NCBI GenBank assembly: GCA_016787565.1
Contig: JAEUUG010000015.1
Span: 248,001-312,000 of the forward strand
Reading direction: 5' to 3'
DNA length: 64,000 nucleotides
Source of the DNA: Cyclobacteriaceae bacterium
Lineage (GTDB): Bacteria; Bacteroidota; Bacteroidia; Cytophagales; Cyclobacteriaceae
The notes under the pieces were generated by a model that saw nothing but the letters and a program-made list of their open reading frames with translations, had not been told where the DNA came from and made no database searches. The position numbers and the translations under genes are program-made. Shown one piece after another: positions 34,226 through 43,505 of this stretch. The number at the start of each line of letters is the position of its first letter. Positions within the stretch are counted from its first letter, which is position 1.

Positions 34226-34759
34226 TTAATATTTCACAAGATACTGCGGTTTAACTCCAAACCGGTCGATAAGGTTTTTCTCGCCCGGTAAAAAACCAAG
34301 ATTTATAAGAAAGGAAAATCCGGCCAACTCACCTCCGAAGCTCTTAATCAATTCAGCAGCCGCACCTGCCGTTCCACCGGTGGCCAGCAAGTCGTCATGC
34401 ACCAACACCCGCCAGCCGGGTTGCACCGCATCGGTATGCATTTCAATGGTTGCCGTTCCGTATTCCAGCGCATATTCCTGTGACCGTGTATGAAAGGGTA
34501 AGCGGCCTGCCTTCCGTACGGGGATAAAGCGACACTGCAGCTCATGCGCCAGGATAGCCCCAAAAAGAAAACCCCTGGCTTCGACACCGGCAATTGCATC
34601 AATTCGCAAGGGCCTTAGCTCCTCCACAAGATGCATGGTTATCGCATGCACTAATGCCGGATCGGCCAATACCGGAGTAATATCTTTAAAGAGTATTCCG
34701 GGCTTCGGGTAATCCTGTACATCGCGAATGGTTTGGATGAGTTTCTCGGTTAGCTGCAT
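34226..34759 (-). CDS. apt: Adenine phosphoribosyltransferase
   Basis: A 177-residue purine-salvage enzyme, adenine + PRPP to AMP. Family phrases are LIQTIRDVQDYPKPGILFKDITPVLAD, GVEARGFLFGAILAHEL and the PRPP-binding loop VLVHDDLLATGGTAGAA. The ATG at 34759 gives the normal length; an upstream frame would add 22 residues that are not family-like. It is divergent from the OsmC gene and followed by the LON-domain gene. Confidence 0.97.
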   Translation of the reverse strand: MQLTEKLIQTIRDVQDYPKPGILFKDITPVLADPALVHAITMHLVEELRPLRIDAIAGVEARGFLFGAILAHELQCRFIPVRKAGRLPFHTRSQEYALEYGTATIEMHTDAVQPGWRVLVHDDLLATGGTAGAAAELIKSFGGELAGFSFLINLGFLPGEKNLIDRFGVKPQYLVKY

Positions 34760-34850
34760 GCGAAATTTATCTATATTGACTCCCGTCAAAAATACAGGAG
34801 AGAATCCCGTATTCATAACAAGCACTATACTTTCGCTAATTTTTTAAATT

Positions 34851-35255
34851 ATGAAGATCATTACACACATGCTGGAGGATAAGGTTTATGAATCATCCAA
34901 TGAAGACGGAAACAAACTCGTTATCGATATGCGGGCCAGGGAACTCAAACAACAACAGTCACCCGTTGAGGTGTTACTTTCTTCTGTTGCAGCCTGCGCT
35001 GCTGTTGACATTGTATTGATGCTGAAGAAGCGAAAAAAAACTATTCAGCATTTTACCATTGAAACAGAAGGCACCCGCAGAACGGAAACTCCGCGTTCTT
35101 TTACTTCCATCCATTGCAAGTATAGCATTACCTCTGCCGATGTAACCGAAGAAGAACTGACAAAAACGGCACGCCTCGCACTGGAAAAATATTGCTCCGT
35201 AGCTGACTCCCTCAAGTGTAAAGTAGACTTCTCTGTGGAAGTAATTAGACCTTAG
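34851..35255 (+). CDS. OsmC-family peroxiredoxin-like protein
   Basis: A 134-residue OsmC/Ohr-type protein. The two redox cysteines are in SSVAACAAVDIVLML (cysteine near 47) and EKYCSVADSLKCKVDF (cysteine near 114). OsmC proteins reduce organic hydroperoxides with dihydrolipoamide or other thiols. It lacks a signal peptide and is cytoplasmic. It is the first gene of a plus-strand group and is followed by an SDR gene after 55 bases. Confidence 0.9.
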   Translation: MKIITHMLEDKVYESSNEDGNKLVIDMRARELKQQQSPVEVLLSSVAACAAVDIVLMLKKRKKTIQHFTIETEGTRRTETPRSFTSIHCKYSITSADVTEEELTKTARLALEKYCSVADSLKCKVDFSVEVIRP

Positions 35256-35310
35256 TTGCTTTTCTCTTCCATCTTTATTCTGCTACTTTTATGCTGAATT
35301 TTATAGACCA

Positions 35311-36120
35311 ATGCCTATCCTATCCAATAAAGTAATCTGGCTAACCGGTGCTTCTTCGGGCATTGGTGAAGCACTTGCCTATGAACTGGCGCATCAAGGA
35401 GCGAAACTGATTCTTTCCGCACGCAGAAAAGATGAACTGGAACGTGTAAAGGGAAATTGTCCAACTGCAGCACAACCGAATGTGCGCATACTTCCGCTGG
35501 ACCTGAGTGAAACTTCTACCTTACAGTTGTGCACGGAAGCGGCCATTCAGTTTTTTGGCCATGTCGATATTCTCATTAATAACGGAGGTATCAGTCAGCG
35601 AAGTCTGGCAAAAGATACCGTGTTATCGGTTGACCGCCAGATAATGGAAGTCGACTACTTTGGCTCCATTGCGCTCACCAAATTCATATTGCCGCATTTT
35701 CTCCAACGAAAATCCGGACACTATGTAACTATAACAAGTGTAATGGGGATGATTGGTACACCGTATCGCTCAGGGTACGCTGCTGCGAAGCATGCGTTGC
35801 ATGGATTCTTCGATTCGCTTCGCGCTGAACTGTGGAAAGAAAGCAAAGACATTCACGTAACGTTAGTCTGTCCGGGATGGATCAACACCAACCTGAGTAT
35901 CGCAGCACTGATGGGAGATGGATCACCACAAAATCGTAAGGATGATACGCATGAACAAGGCATGAGCCCGGCAGTGTTTGCGAAAAAACTGGTACGGGTA
36001 ATTGAAAAGAAAAAACAGGAAGTCTACATTGGTGGTGCCAAAGAAGTACTGGCCATTTACCTGAAACGATTTGTTCCCGGGCTCTTTGCCAACATCGTAC
36101 GTAACGCAAAGATTAAGTGA
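35311..36120 (+). CDS. Short-chain dehydrogenase/reductase (DHRS7-like)
   Basis: A 269-residue NAD(P)-dependent oxidoreductase. The cofactor motif is TGASSGIG at residues 12-19; the NNGG strand and the catalytic set Ser in TITSVMG and YxxxK in YAAAKHAL are all present. The C-terminal extension ends FVPGLFANIVRNAKIK. The substrate cannot be read from the sequence. Its stop codon overlaps the GTG start of the next gene (GTGA), so translation of the two is coupled. Confidence 0.93.
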   Translation: MPILSNKVIWLTGASSGIGEALAYELAHQGAKLILSARRKDELERVKGNCPTAAQPNVRILPLDLSETSTLQLCTEAAIQFFGHVDILINNGGISQRSLAKDTVLSVDRQIMEVDYFGSIALTKFILPHFLQRKSGHYVTITSVMGMIGTPYRSGYAAAKHALHGFFDSLRAELWKESKDIHVTLVCPGWINTNLSIAALMGDGSPQNRKDDTHEQGMSPAVFAKKLVRVIEKKKQEVYIGGAKEVLAIYLKRFVPGLFANIVRNAKIK

Positions 36121-36863
36121 GCTGGTACGAATATCCCATTATTATTGCCGTAGGATTTCTTGCAGCCTTTCTCAATACTGTAGGCGGAGGAGGATCACTT
36201 TTCTCCGTTCCCATACTCACCTTCATGGGTCTCCCCATTACCATGGCCAATGCTACCAGTCGTGTAGCCATACTCTTTCAGAACATTTTTGCCGTTGGCG
36301 GCTTTCGCAGCAAGGGTATTGAATTACCATGGCCCTATAGTTTATACCTGGGCATCGCCTCGTTGTTTGGTGGCCTGTTGGGAGCAATGCTGGCTGCGCA
36401 CATTCCGGACGAAATCTTCAGTAAAATTTTTGTAGGCGTAATGATCTTCTCGGTAGGAATGATTCTCTATGATCCCTTTAAATCAAAAGGACAAGAAAAG
36501 CTGGACACGCGAAGTCAGGTAATTGGTGGAATTTTCTTCTTCTTTATTGGCATCTATGGTGGATTTGTTCAGGCTGGTATCGGTTTCCTCGTGATTGCCG
36601 TACTGAGTCTTGTGAACAACTTAAACCTGGTAAAGAGTAACTATGTAAAAGTATTTGCGGCCATTGTTTACACCGGGATTTCCGTAGCGGTTTTTGCCTA
36701 TGAAGGAAAAATTATCTGGACCACCGGTTTAATCCTTGCCATCGGCCATGCGCTGGGCGGATGGTATGCCAGCCGGTGGAGTGTCGACAAGGGCGAAGTT
36801 TGGATAAAACGGATTATGATTGTATCCGTCATTGCCATGGCGATCAAGCTTTGGTTTTTTTAA
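36117..36863 (+). CDS. TauE/SafE-family sulfite/anion exporter
   Basis: A 248-residue membrane permease. Typical TauE features are GFLAAFLNTVGGGGSLFSVPIL near the N-terminus and GGFVQAGIGFLVIAVLSL near the middle, with about eight helices. The likely substrate is sulfite or an organosulfonate-related anion, but the family is broad. The start is GTG at 36117, overlapping the SDR stop by 4 bases; no better ATG lies before the first membrane segment. An acyltransferase gene follows 18 bases later. Confidence 0.9.
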   Translation: MSWYEYPIIIAVGFLAAFLNTVGGGGSLFSVPILTFMGLPITMANATSRVAILFQNIFAVGGFRSKGIELPWPYSLYLGIASLFGGLLGAMLAAHIPDEIFSKIFVGVMIFSVGMILYDPFKSKGQEKLDTRSQVIGGIFFFFIGIYGGFVQAGIGFLVIAVLSLVNNLNLVKSNYVKVFAAIVYTGISVAVFAYEGKIIWTTGLILAIGHALGGWYASRWSVDKGEVWIKRIMIVSVIAMAIKLWFF

Positions 36864-36881
36864 ACGAACATATCGAATACG

Positions 36882-37781
36882 ATGATCATTTTAAATTTTC
36901 TACTCTACTATCTCGTTATCATTCCCATCTCTTTATTGCCTTTCCCGGTTTTATATAAAATCTCTGATCTGCTCTACTATTTATTTTATTACATCATTGG
37001 CTACCGGAAAAAGGTTGTCTTACAAAACATACAGCAGTCGTTCCCGGAAAAAACTAGTGCGGAACACATTGCGATCTGTAAAAAATTCTATCGTCATTTT
37101 TGTGACCTCATTCTCGAAAGCCTGAAAGTTTTCACCATCTCCGAAAAAGAAGTTCGGCAGCGAATGGTCTTTAAGAATCCGGAATTTCTAAACGCGTACT
37201 TTCACCAGAATAGAAGCATCATCCTGGCAGGCGGACACTACAACAACTGGGAACTCTTTGCTGTTGCCGTTGACGCACCCATGCTGCACAAAGCGATTGC
37301 TATTTACAAGCCCCTGAGCAATCCGTTTTTTGATGCGAAGATGCGTGCAACACGTGGCAAGTATGGCTTGAGAATGATTTCAACAAAAGTAGTCGGACAG
37401 GTATTTGAAGAAGAAAAAAAGAATCTAACCGCTACCATTTTCGGGATAGATCAATCTCCCTCACATCTGGCGAAAAGTTATTGGATGAATTTCCTGCACC
37501 AGGATACAGCTGTGCTCTTTGGTACAGAAAAGTATGCGAAAGAATATAATTATCCTGTTGTATTTGGTCACATTAACAAAGTGAAACGCGGACATTATAG
37601 TTTTGAATTTTTCAGCGTATGTGATGAGCCACAAAAAACTTCGTATGGTGAAATCACAGCAAGCATCACGCACCTGCTGGAAAAGGACATCATCCAACAA
37701 CCTGAATTTTGGCTCTGGAGCCACAAGCGCTGGAAGCATAAACGGCCATGCACCCTTGATACGCCTGCACTCGTCCAGTAA
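36882..37781 (+). CDS. Lysophospholipid/lipid A acyltransferase, LpxL/HtrB-like
   Basis: A 299-residue inner-membrane-associated enzyme. An N-terminal helix (LNFLLYYLVIIPISLLPFPVLY) is followed by the catalytic H-x4-E motif GGHYNNWELF at about residue 119, then RATRGKYGLRMIS. The ending LWSHKRWKHKRP is the usual LpxL-type terminus. Such enzymes acylate lipid A or aminolipids. It is the last gene of the osmC-SDR-tauE-acyltransferase run and converges with paaN. Confidence 0.9.
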   Translation: MIILNFLLYYLVIIPISLLPFPVLYKISDLLYYLFYYIIGYRKKVVLQNIQQSFPEKTSAEHIAICKKFYRHFCDLILESLKVFTISEKEVRQRMVFKNPEFLNAYFHQNRSIILAGGHYNNWELFAVAVDAPMLHKAIAIYKPLSNPFFDAKMRATRGKYGLRMISTKVVGQVFEEEKKNLTATIFGIDQSPSHLAKSYWMNFLHQDTAVLFGTEKYAKEYNYPVVFGHINKVKRGHYSFEFFSVCDEPQKTSYGEITASITHLLEKDIIQQPEFWLWSHKRWKHKRPCTLDTPALVQ

Positions 37782-37801
37782 CGCTTAACAAAACGGTCTG
37801 A

Positions 37802-39478
37802 TCACTGCTTCACGGCAGCCACTGGCTCACGGTGCCCGACCCAGGTAAAGCGTTTCGTTACATACTCCGGGTTAGTAAAGGATGCATTACCTGATGGGTT
37901 TCCGCCCGTCACATGAAAATCGGAGAACGCAGCGTTTTGATTCATATAAATGCCGCCCACCAGGTTGAACGAAACGGGCGTAGCTGCCAGGGCCATCTCA
38001 TCTGCAATTTTTTCCTTCACAACAGAATTGGTGGTGTACGCACCACAGGAGATTGCGCCATGTTGTATCGCCATCTGCTGCGCCAACGCGATCGATTGAT
38101 CTGTATTTTTTGTCTTGATCAGCAATGCAATCGGACCAAAAAGTTCTTTACTAAAAATTTCCAGCTTTGCGGCTTCAACTTCTACAACAACTGGTGAAGC
38201 CATGCGTGCATTTTTAAACATCGGATTTTCAATGCTGCGCGATACGAGCCAAACTTTACCCGGAAGTTTTTCAGCTTCTGTAACCCGATCGCAGGTCTTT
38301 TTATTCTGCACTGCGCCCATCACAAAAGCACCCGCCTTCGGATTGTCTACCAGCGCAGTGATGTTATCACTAAACTTTTGTGCAAACTGATCGAACGACA
38401 CTACTCCCGTTGGCGTTTGAATCCCTCCTTCGGGGATATAAAAATTTTGCGGTGCTGTACACATTTGGCCGCTGTACAACGTGAGTGCAAAAGCGAGGTT
38501 AGCAGCAACCTTATCAACGTCTTCAACGGAATCCAGAATTACAGAATTCACTCCCGTCTTCTCCGTGAATACTGTTTTACCATGCAAAGCTTCCAGGTAA
38601 GATCCGAAAGCTGAATTGCCCGTGAAATCAATCAACTTAACGTCAGGATGCTCTGCCAATTCTTTGGTGATCATGTGATCAAACGTATCCACCGCCAACT
38701 GGCAAATATTTGGATCAAGGTTGTTCGCTGCTAGTACATGTTGAATCTCGGCCACAAAAATGGCAATGGGTAATATTGCTCCCGGATGTGGTTTAACAAG
38801 TACCGCATTACCCGTCACCAGACTGCCATAGATACCGGTTACAGAATTCCAGGTAGGAAACGTGGAACAACCAATCACAACGGAAATTCCTTTTGGTACA
38901 GCACGCCATTCTTTGTTCAACTGAATATTAAATTTTCCCATCGGCTTATCCCATAAGGCTTTCGCGGGAAAACGCTGCAACTCTTCATACCCGGCTGCAA
39001 TCGCTTCGAGTGCACGATCGGCCGCATGCGGACCCGATGCTTGAAAGGCCATCATATATCCCTGACCCGTAGTGTGCATGGTGGCATACGCGATTTCGAA
39101 GAACCGTGACTTGATCCGCTCCAATGATTCTACCAATATTCCTGCACGCTCCTCTGCACTGACTTTTCTCCACGAATGAAATGCAGTTTTACTCCGATCG
39201 ATCAGGGTTTGGGTAGGAAATATCGGATACGAAATTTTTAATGCATCCTGCAAGTACGGAGACTCTTCTTGTCCTGCCCACGCCTGGGGACCAGCCTGTT
39301 TTAGCTCCTCAAACTTTTTACAAAGGGCAGCTTTAAATTTTTGCTGACCATCGGCATCCGCAGTTTCACCGTAAACAGCAGTAGAAGGCTGCTCGGTAAA
39401 TGCTGCAAAAAAAGTTCTTTCATGCAATGCCGTGATGGCACGATGAATCAAATCACTGTGTTTTTCAAAAAGGCTCAT
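37802..39478 (-). CDS. paaN: Phenylacetic acid degradation protein PaaN (aldehyde dehydrogenase)
   Basis: A 558-residue member of the aldehyde dehydrogenase superfamily. It is the PaaN type found where the bifunctional PaaZ is lacking. The catalytic Cys lies in LYSGQMCTAPQNF, and the catalytic Glu region and cofactor motif LIDFTGNSAFG are also seen. The MaoC-like hydratase domain of PaaZ is absent. It probably oxidises the ring-opened semialdehyde in the phenylacetyl-CoA pathway. It lies 6.7 kb from the paaABCD genes on the opposite strand, so it is not in the same operon. Confidence 0.93.
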   Translation of the reverse strand: MSLFEKHSDLIHRAITALHERTFFAAFTEQPSTAVYGETADADGQQKFKAALCKKFEELKQAGPQAWAGQEESPYLQDALKISYPIFPTQTLIDRSKTAFHSWRKVSAEERAGILVESLERIKSRFFEIAYATMHTTGQGYMMAFQASGPHAADRALEAIAAGYEELQRFPAKALWDKPMGKFNIQLNKEWRAVPKGISVVIGCSTFPTWNSVTGIYGSLVTGNAVLVKPHPGAILPIAIFVAEIQHVLAANNLDPNICQLAVDTFDHMITKELAEHPDVKLIDFTGNSAFGSYLEALHGKTVFTEKTGVNSVILDSVEDVDKVAANLAFALTLYSGQMCTAPQNFYIPEGGIQTPTGVVSFDQFAQKFSDNITALVDNPKAGAFVMGAVQNKKTCDRVTEAEKLPGKVWLVSRSIENPMFKNARMASPVVVEVEAAKLEIFSKELFGPIALLIKTKNTDQSIALAQQMAIQHGAISCGAYTTNSVVKEKIADEMALAATPVSFNLVGGIYMNQNAAFSDFHVTGGNPSGNASFTNPEYVTKRFTWVGHREPVAAVKQ

Positions 39479-39499
39479 AGTTGAAAATTCAGAACTGCG

Positions 39500-40315
39500 T
39501 TAAATAATTTTATAAAAGAATTTATTGTGTATCTCCGATACAGAGCCGTACGAATTGATCGTCTCTGTTTTTTCTGTTGGTAAATTAAATTCATTGTACT
39601 GATACACAATATCCGTGATCGTATGCGGGATGCCATCCAACGTACTACGTTGAATAATCTTCACAACATTATTGGGCGTGTTGTAATTATTGATCAGATC
39701 GTATGGATCCGGAAAATTGGCCTTCGGATTATCCTTCTCATCGTATTCGTAATTGACAACAAAATTAAAGATCTCATCTTCACCCTCAATGGTGTAATAC
39801 GTTGTTTGAGATACATTTTTGTTGGCATCGTATTCCAGTACGAAGAAACTTCTATGCTCAACACCAAAATAAGAGGTGATATAGTCAATACGAGAAATTT
39901 TATCGCCATCCCAGGTAATGAAATACTTTGTACCTGCAGGTCCACCCAGTGTAATCTTATCATTCTGACCGCTTGCATTATAGGTTAGTACATCCTCATA
40001 TATCTTAACAAAAGCACCGGAGGCTTTCTTTTCAAAGTATGCTTTGGTTACAAGCTTTCCTTCCCTGTTGTAGATGAAATCGTAATACTCTACCAGTTGC
40101 TTGTCGAAGTAATATTCATAGCGCATTATTTTTCCATCGCTGTTGTACACATACTTCCCTACCTGATCGACATTTTCATGAAAGATGATTTTATCCAGTA
40201 CACGCTTGTTCAATGCTTCATCTTTCTCGCAGGATGAAATTCCCACCAGTACAAAAGCCATCAGCACAAATCGGAAAAGTTTAGCGCTCATCGGGTTAGT
40301 ATTCACTTTCTCCAT
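39500..40315 (-). CDS. Lipoprotein with YD-repeat-like beta strands
   Basis: A 271-residue exported protein. The signal (LFRFVLMAFVLVGISSC) has a lipobox. The mature part is rich in short Tyr/Asp strands such as GKYVYNSDGKIMRYEYYFDKQ and LVEYYDFIYNREGKLVTKAYF, like the beta repeats of RHS/YD proteins. Function is unknown. It is third in a minus-strand run with the two genes to its right (15-base gap). Starting eight residues later, at 40291, would fit the signal length equally well. Confidence 0.75.
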   Translation of the reverse strand: MEKVNTNPMSAKLFRFVLMAFVLVGISSCEKDEALNKRVLDKIIFHENVDQVGKYVYNSDGKIMRYEYYFDKQLVEYYDFIYNREGKLVTKAYFEKKASGAFVKIYEDVLTYNASGQNDKITLGGPAGTKYFITWDGDKISRIDYITSYFGVEHRSFFVLEYDANKNVSQTTYYTIEGEDEIFNFVVNYEYDEKDNPKANFPDPYDLINNYNTPNNVVKIIQRSTLDGIPHTITDIVYQYNEFNLPTEKTETINSYGSVSEIHNKFFYKII

Positions 40316-40330
40316 TTAAAAAAAACGTCA

Positions 40331-40786
40331 CTATTTTAATCTGCTTAATACCAACAGCGCTAACTTTTTAGCACCGGCAAGATTGGGAACGTCACCAATC
40401 GCCACCATCACAAAGTGATTACCCTCACGTACCCATAGTTGCTCAGCATCCGGACCATTGAACCGATACGCCTCATCACCCACACCACCAACCGTTTCGG
40501 AATCACTTTTATTTTTTTCAAAAGCTGCCTGGTCGGGAACAACAACATAGGCAAAGTAGGCATTACCGCTAGTATCCAGTCCAGCCGAATAGGAGCATCC
40601 TTTGCCACCCAGATAGTCTTCATTAATTTCCACAGGTTCCTCATCCAATGCACGACCCAGTACAGCTTCTATTTCCGCTTTTGTGAGAAATCCGCACAAC
40701 CCGTTTAGAGAGGGTTGCTCTTGCTTGGACGGCTTACCGGAACATCCGGCAAGGATAACCAGAACGATGAGTCCGAATTTTTTCAT
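40331..40786 (-). CDS. Small lipoprotein of unknown function
   Basis: A 151-residue exported protein. The signal MKKFGLIVLVILAGC gives cysteine 15 as the lipid-modified residue. The mature part (NGLCGFLTKAEIEAVLGRALDEEP then GKGCSYSAGL) resembles DUF3558-like extracellular proteins, with two cysteines that may pair. I start at 40786 instead of an upstream ATG that overlaps the previous gene. It lies 4 bases after the DUF4197 gene. Confidence 0.75.
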   Translation of the reverse strand: MKKFGLIVLVILAGCSGKPSKQEQPSLNGLCGFLTKAEIEAVLGRALDEEPVEINEDYLGGKGCSYSAGLDTSGNAYFAYVVVPDQAAFEKNKSDSETVGGVGDEAYRFNGPDAEQLWVREGNHFVMVAIGDVPNLAGAKKLALLVLSRLK

Positions 40787-40790
40787 AGCC

Positions 40791-41507
40791 CTATTTTTTA
40801 TAACCAAACACTTTTTTCAAAAGCTCCGTTGTACGCGCTCCCGGATCTTCGCGTATTTTCTTTTCTTCACCGGCAATCAGCAGGAACAAACCATCCATTG
40901 CTTTTGTGGTGGCATAGTCATTCAGATCGGGATTAACCTTTTCAACAAACGGCACTTTATTATAGGTGGTGACAATGTCACCATAGTATTTTGTAGCACT
41001 CACTTTATCGAGTGAATTGGCAATAACCGGTTGAAACTTTTCGCGCAATTGTGCGGAGGTTGTTTTCCGTAAATATTCTGTAGCCGCATTATTATCGCCC
41101 TTCAGAATGGCCCAGGCATCCTGAATGGTCATTTGTTTGATGGCAGCAATAAAAATCGGTTTAGCCTCTTTGGCGGCATCTTCCGCGCCTCTGTTTAAAG
41201 TCATGATAAACCGGTCTACCTCATTGTTGAGTCCGATCTGCCGGAGTTTGTCTTCCACTTTTTTTACATCCGGAGGAAATGGAATTTTTATCTGTGGGTT
41301 TTTAAAGTAACCATCCAATTGCGATGCCTGGTCTGATCCGTTGGAAATCCCATTGATCAGCGCTTGCTTGAGACCTTCGGCTACTTCAGCAGTCGTCAGG
41401 CCTTGCTCACCTCCCAGGGTTTTGTTTACTTCACCAAGGGTTTGGTTGAGTTGCGCTGTGGTGCAGCCCGATAGGGTAAACAAGAGAATCCAATGAATCA
41501 ATCGCAT
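40791..41507 (-). CDS. DUF4197 lipoprotein
   Basis: A 238-residue exported protein. The leader MRLIHWILLFTLSGC has a lipobox at cysteine 15. The rest is helical with the DUF4197 phrases GLTTAEVAEGLKQALINGISNGSDQASQLDGYFKNPQIKIPFPPDVKKVEDKLRQIG and DYATTKAMDGLFLLIAGEEKKIREDP. DUF4197 has no assigned biochemical role. First gene of a three-gene lipoprotein run. About 170 bases without a gene lie upstream. Confidence 0.88.
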   Translation of the reverse strand: MRLIHWILLFTLSGCTTAQLNQTLGEVNKTLGGEQGLTTAEVAEGLKQALINGISNGSDQASQLDGYFKNPQIKIPFPPDVKKVEDKLRQIGLNNEVDRFIMTLNRGAEDAAKEAKPIFIAAIKQMTIQDAWAILKGDNNAATEYLRKTTSAQLREKFQPVIANSLDKVSATKYYGDIVTTYNKVPFVEKVNPDLNDYATTKAMDGLFLLIAGEEKKIREDPGARTTELLKKVFGYKK

Positions 41508-41676
41508 AATACTTCAAGTTGATAAGATCTAAAATTATGCGAAGGTTTTCCAATATCCTATTGAATTTATCCGTACCGGATCAGCAAATGTGAAATTTAA
41601 CTCAGTCATTGTTTTACAATTCCTTAAAGTGCAACTGCGGAAAGTGGTGGCATAAGTTTGCCCAACCCTATCCAAC

Positions 41677-42909
41677 TTAAAATTGATAGAGCAATCCCAT
41701 CGCTAAACCCGCATGATGAGGTGCAATGGAAAAAGGCGTTAGCAAACCCTGTTGTGTGCTAATCGATCGGGTAATTGTGGGCTGCACGTACAACGTCATT
41801 TTCCCGGAGATAGCATACTGCATGCGGTACAACAACTGATAGTTAACATAACAAGAATTCGCGTTGTCATAGGCTTCCCCATCTCCTTTCACCAAACCTT
41901 GCTCGTATTGAATACCCGCTCCAACCCGATGCTCCAGCTTACCTGTCTTAATAGTGTATAACAAGCCGGATGACACGCCAACGTTGCGCATTGCATAGGA
42001 AACTTCACTTAACGCCTGGTGGGGTGTGATGGTAACACTCATTCCATCGTTAGAGGTAACAACATCCATTTGTCCGGAAGTGAGATGCCGGTAACCGATG
42101 GTCAACTGTTGTGAATAAAATGATACACCAGCATACCATTCAAAATTTTTTGAAAGTTGTTTTTGAATTCCTCCCTCGATACTCCAGGCGATTCGTTCCG
42201 TGGCAAATATTCCGGGCGATTTAAATCCAGAAACGCGAACTTCATCCCCCTGATAGGGAGAGGCTTTATAGTATGCCAATGCCGGAGAAAAAGAAAAATA
42301 AACCTGTGGACGTGCCTTCTTTTTTAATTCCCTCTCGTTTTTCTCTTTTGTCCGTAATGACACAGCATCGTGTGGTTGTTCTGAAACCACGGCAGTGTCA
42401 GTAGCTGGTATTTGTATTAAGATCTCAGGGCTCTCCCCGGATACTGTTTTTCTTTCCGCTAGCGCTGTGTATCGATCATCTCCTTCAACAGGGAGATGTA
42501 CATTCCTGCGATTTAAAGTGACCAAAGGCACTGTTCGGCCCTTTTTAAGTGAAGAATTGTTTTCTGATGGAGATGGAAGATGCGCTGAAATCTCGATTGT
42601 TGCATTATGCAACGGAACTTCTTGAACGCTTTTAACTTCTTCTTTAATGGTGACCTCCGGAATAGATTGATTGGACAGGACAACATCCGATCCGGTAGTA
42701 GAAACTAGTGAAACGCCAACCAACATCAGTAACGCAATGGCGGCTGCAACCAGGCTTAAGCGTTCTGCCCACAGCCAACCCATTACATTTTGATTTTTCG
42801 GCAAGGCTGCTGCCACCTTATCCCAGGTAGATTCATCCGGTTGCTCTTCATACTGACGAAGTCGACTCTCCAGTTCATTGAACAATTCTTCCTCAGGCAA
42901 ATTTTTCAT
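41677..42909 (-). CDS. Fused anti-sigma-like / outer-membrane beta-barrel protein
   Basis: A 410-residue protein that joins, in one chain, the two parts that are separate at 24834-26580. The N-terminus (LESRLRQYEEQPDESTWDKVAAALPK) is the cytoplasmic sigma-contact-like segment with the conserved W-D-K-V; a transmembrane helix follows (LSLVAAAIALLMLVGVSLV, residues 50-68). A linker of about 120 residues follows. The C-terminal 190 residues have repeated amphipathic strands and end LAMGLLYQF, as in an outer-membrane barrel. Such a protein could span the whole envelope. It overlaps the sigma-factor gene by 17 bases. Confidence 0.72.
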   Translation of the reverse strand: MKNLPEEELFNELESRLRQYEEQPDESTWDKVAAALPKNQNVMGWLWAERLSLVAAAIALLMLVGVSLVSTTGSDVVLSNQSIPEVTIKEEVKSVQEVPLHNATIEISAHLPSPSENNSSLKKGRTVPLVTLNRRNVHLPVEGDDRYTALAERKTVSGESPEILIQIPATDTAVVSEQPHDAVSLRTKEKNERELKKKARPQVYFSFSPALAYYKASPYQGDEVRVSGFKSPGIFATERIAWSIEGGIQKQLSKNFEWYAGVSFYSQQLTIGYRHLTSGQMDVVTSNDGMSVTITPHQALSEVSYAMRNVGVSSGLLYTIKTGKLEHRVGAGIQYEQGLVKGDGEAYDNANSCYVNYQLLYRMQYAISGKMTLYVQPTITRSISTQQGLLTPFSIAPHHAGLAMGLLYQF

Positions 42910-43447
42910 AATAGTGCGCCAGATTCTGGCATTTCAGTTTTTCTTTCAATAAATACTTAGCATGGTGAAGTTGCGAGCGCGAGGTGCCTTCTGAAATCGA
43001 TAACATGTTTGCAATTTCAGCATGACTGTAACCCTCAATCGCAAACAAGTTGAATACAATGCGGCAACCATCGGGTAACGCATTGACCAACGAAATCAGA
43101 TATGCATCACTCACACTTTCCAGCGATTGAAAATCTTCCTGCTCTTCGGCACGCTCAGAAGTGCTAAACAGGAGCATTTTATTTTTTGTAGCATGAAAAG
43201 CACTAATGGCCGTGCGGACAACAATCGCCTTCATCCAGCTTTCCAGTTTTTCGGGTGCATCCAGTTGATCAACGTTTGAAAAGATTTTAATGAACGCTTC
43301 CTGCAATACATCTTGCGCCTCTTCTCTGTTTCGGGTGTAGCGTCTGCATAAGCCCATGAGTCTTCCTTTGAACAAATCATACAATATCCGCTGCGCTTTA
43401 GCATCACCGGCTTTGCATTGCGTATAGAGGTCCAAGAGGGTCTTCAT
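42893..43447 (-). CDS. ECF-family RNA polymerase sigma factor (second locus)
   Basis: A 184-residue sigma-70 family factor with regions 2 and 4 only. Region 2 is RYTRNREEAQDVLQEAFIKIF; region 4 is YSHAEIANMLSISEGTSRSQLHHAK. It overlaps its downstream partner by 17 bases, the same number as at the first locus. The two sigma proteins are clearly paralogous. The partner is the fused protein at 41677-42909. No autogenous promoter could be assigned with confidence. Confidence 0.92.
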   Translation of the reverse strand: MKTLLDLYTQCKAGDAKAQRILYDLFKGRLMGLCRRYTRNREEAQDVLQEAFIKIFSNVDQLDAPEKLESWMKAIVVRTAISAFHATKNKMLLFSTSERAEEQEDFQSLESVSDAYLISLVNALPDGCRIVFNLFAIEGYSHAEIANMLSISEGTSRSQLHHAKYLLKEKLKCQNLAHYYEKFA

Positions 43448-43505
43448 GAAAAACAGCAGTTCTGCCGGTATGCCGACAGAACTGCTTTATGCGTTTGGTT
43501 ATATA

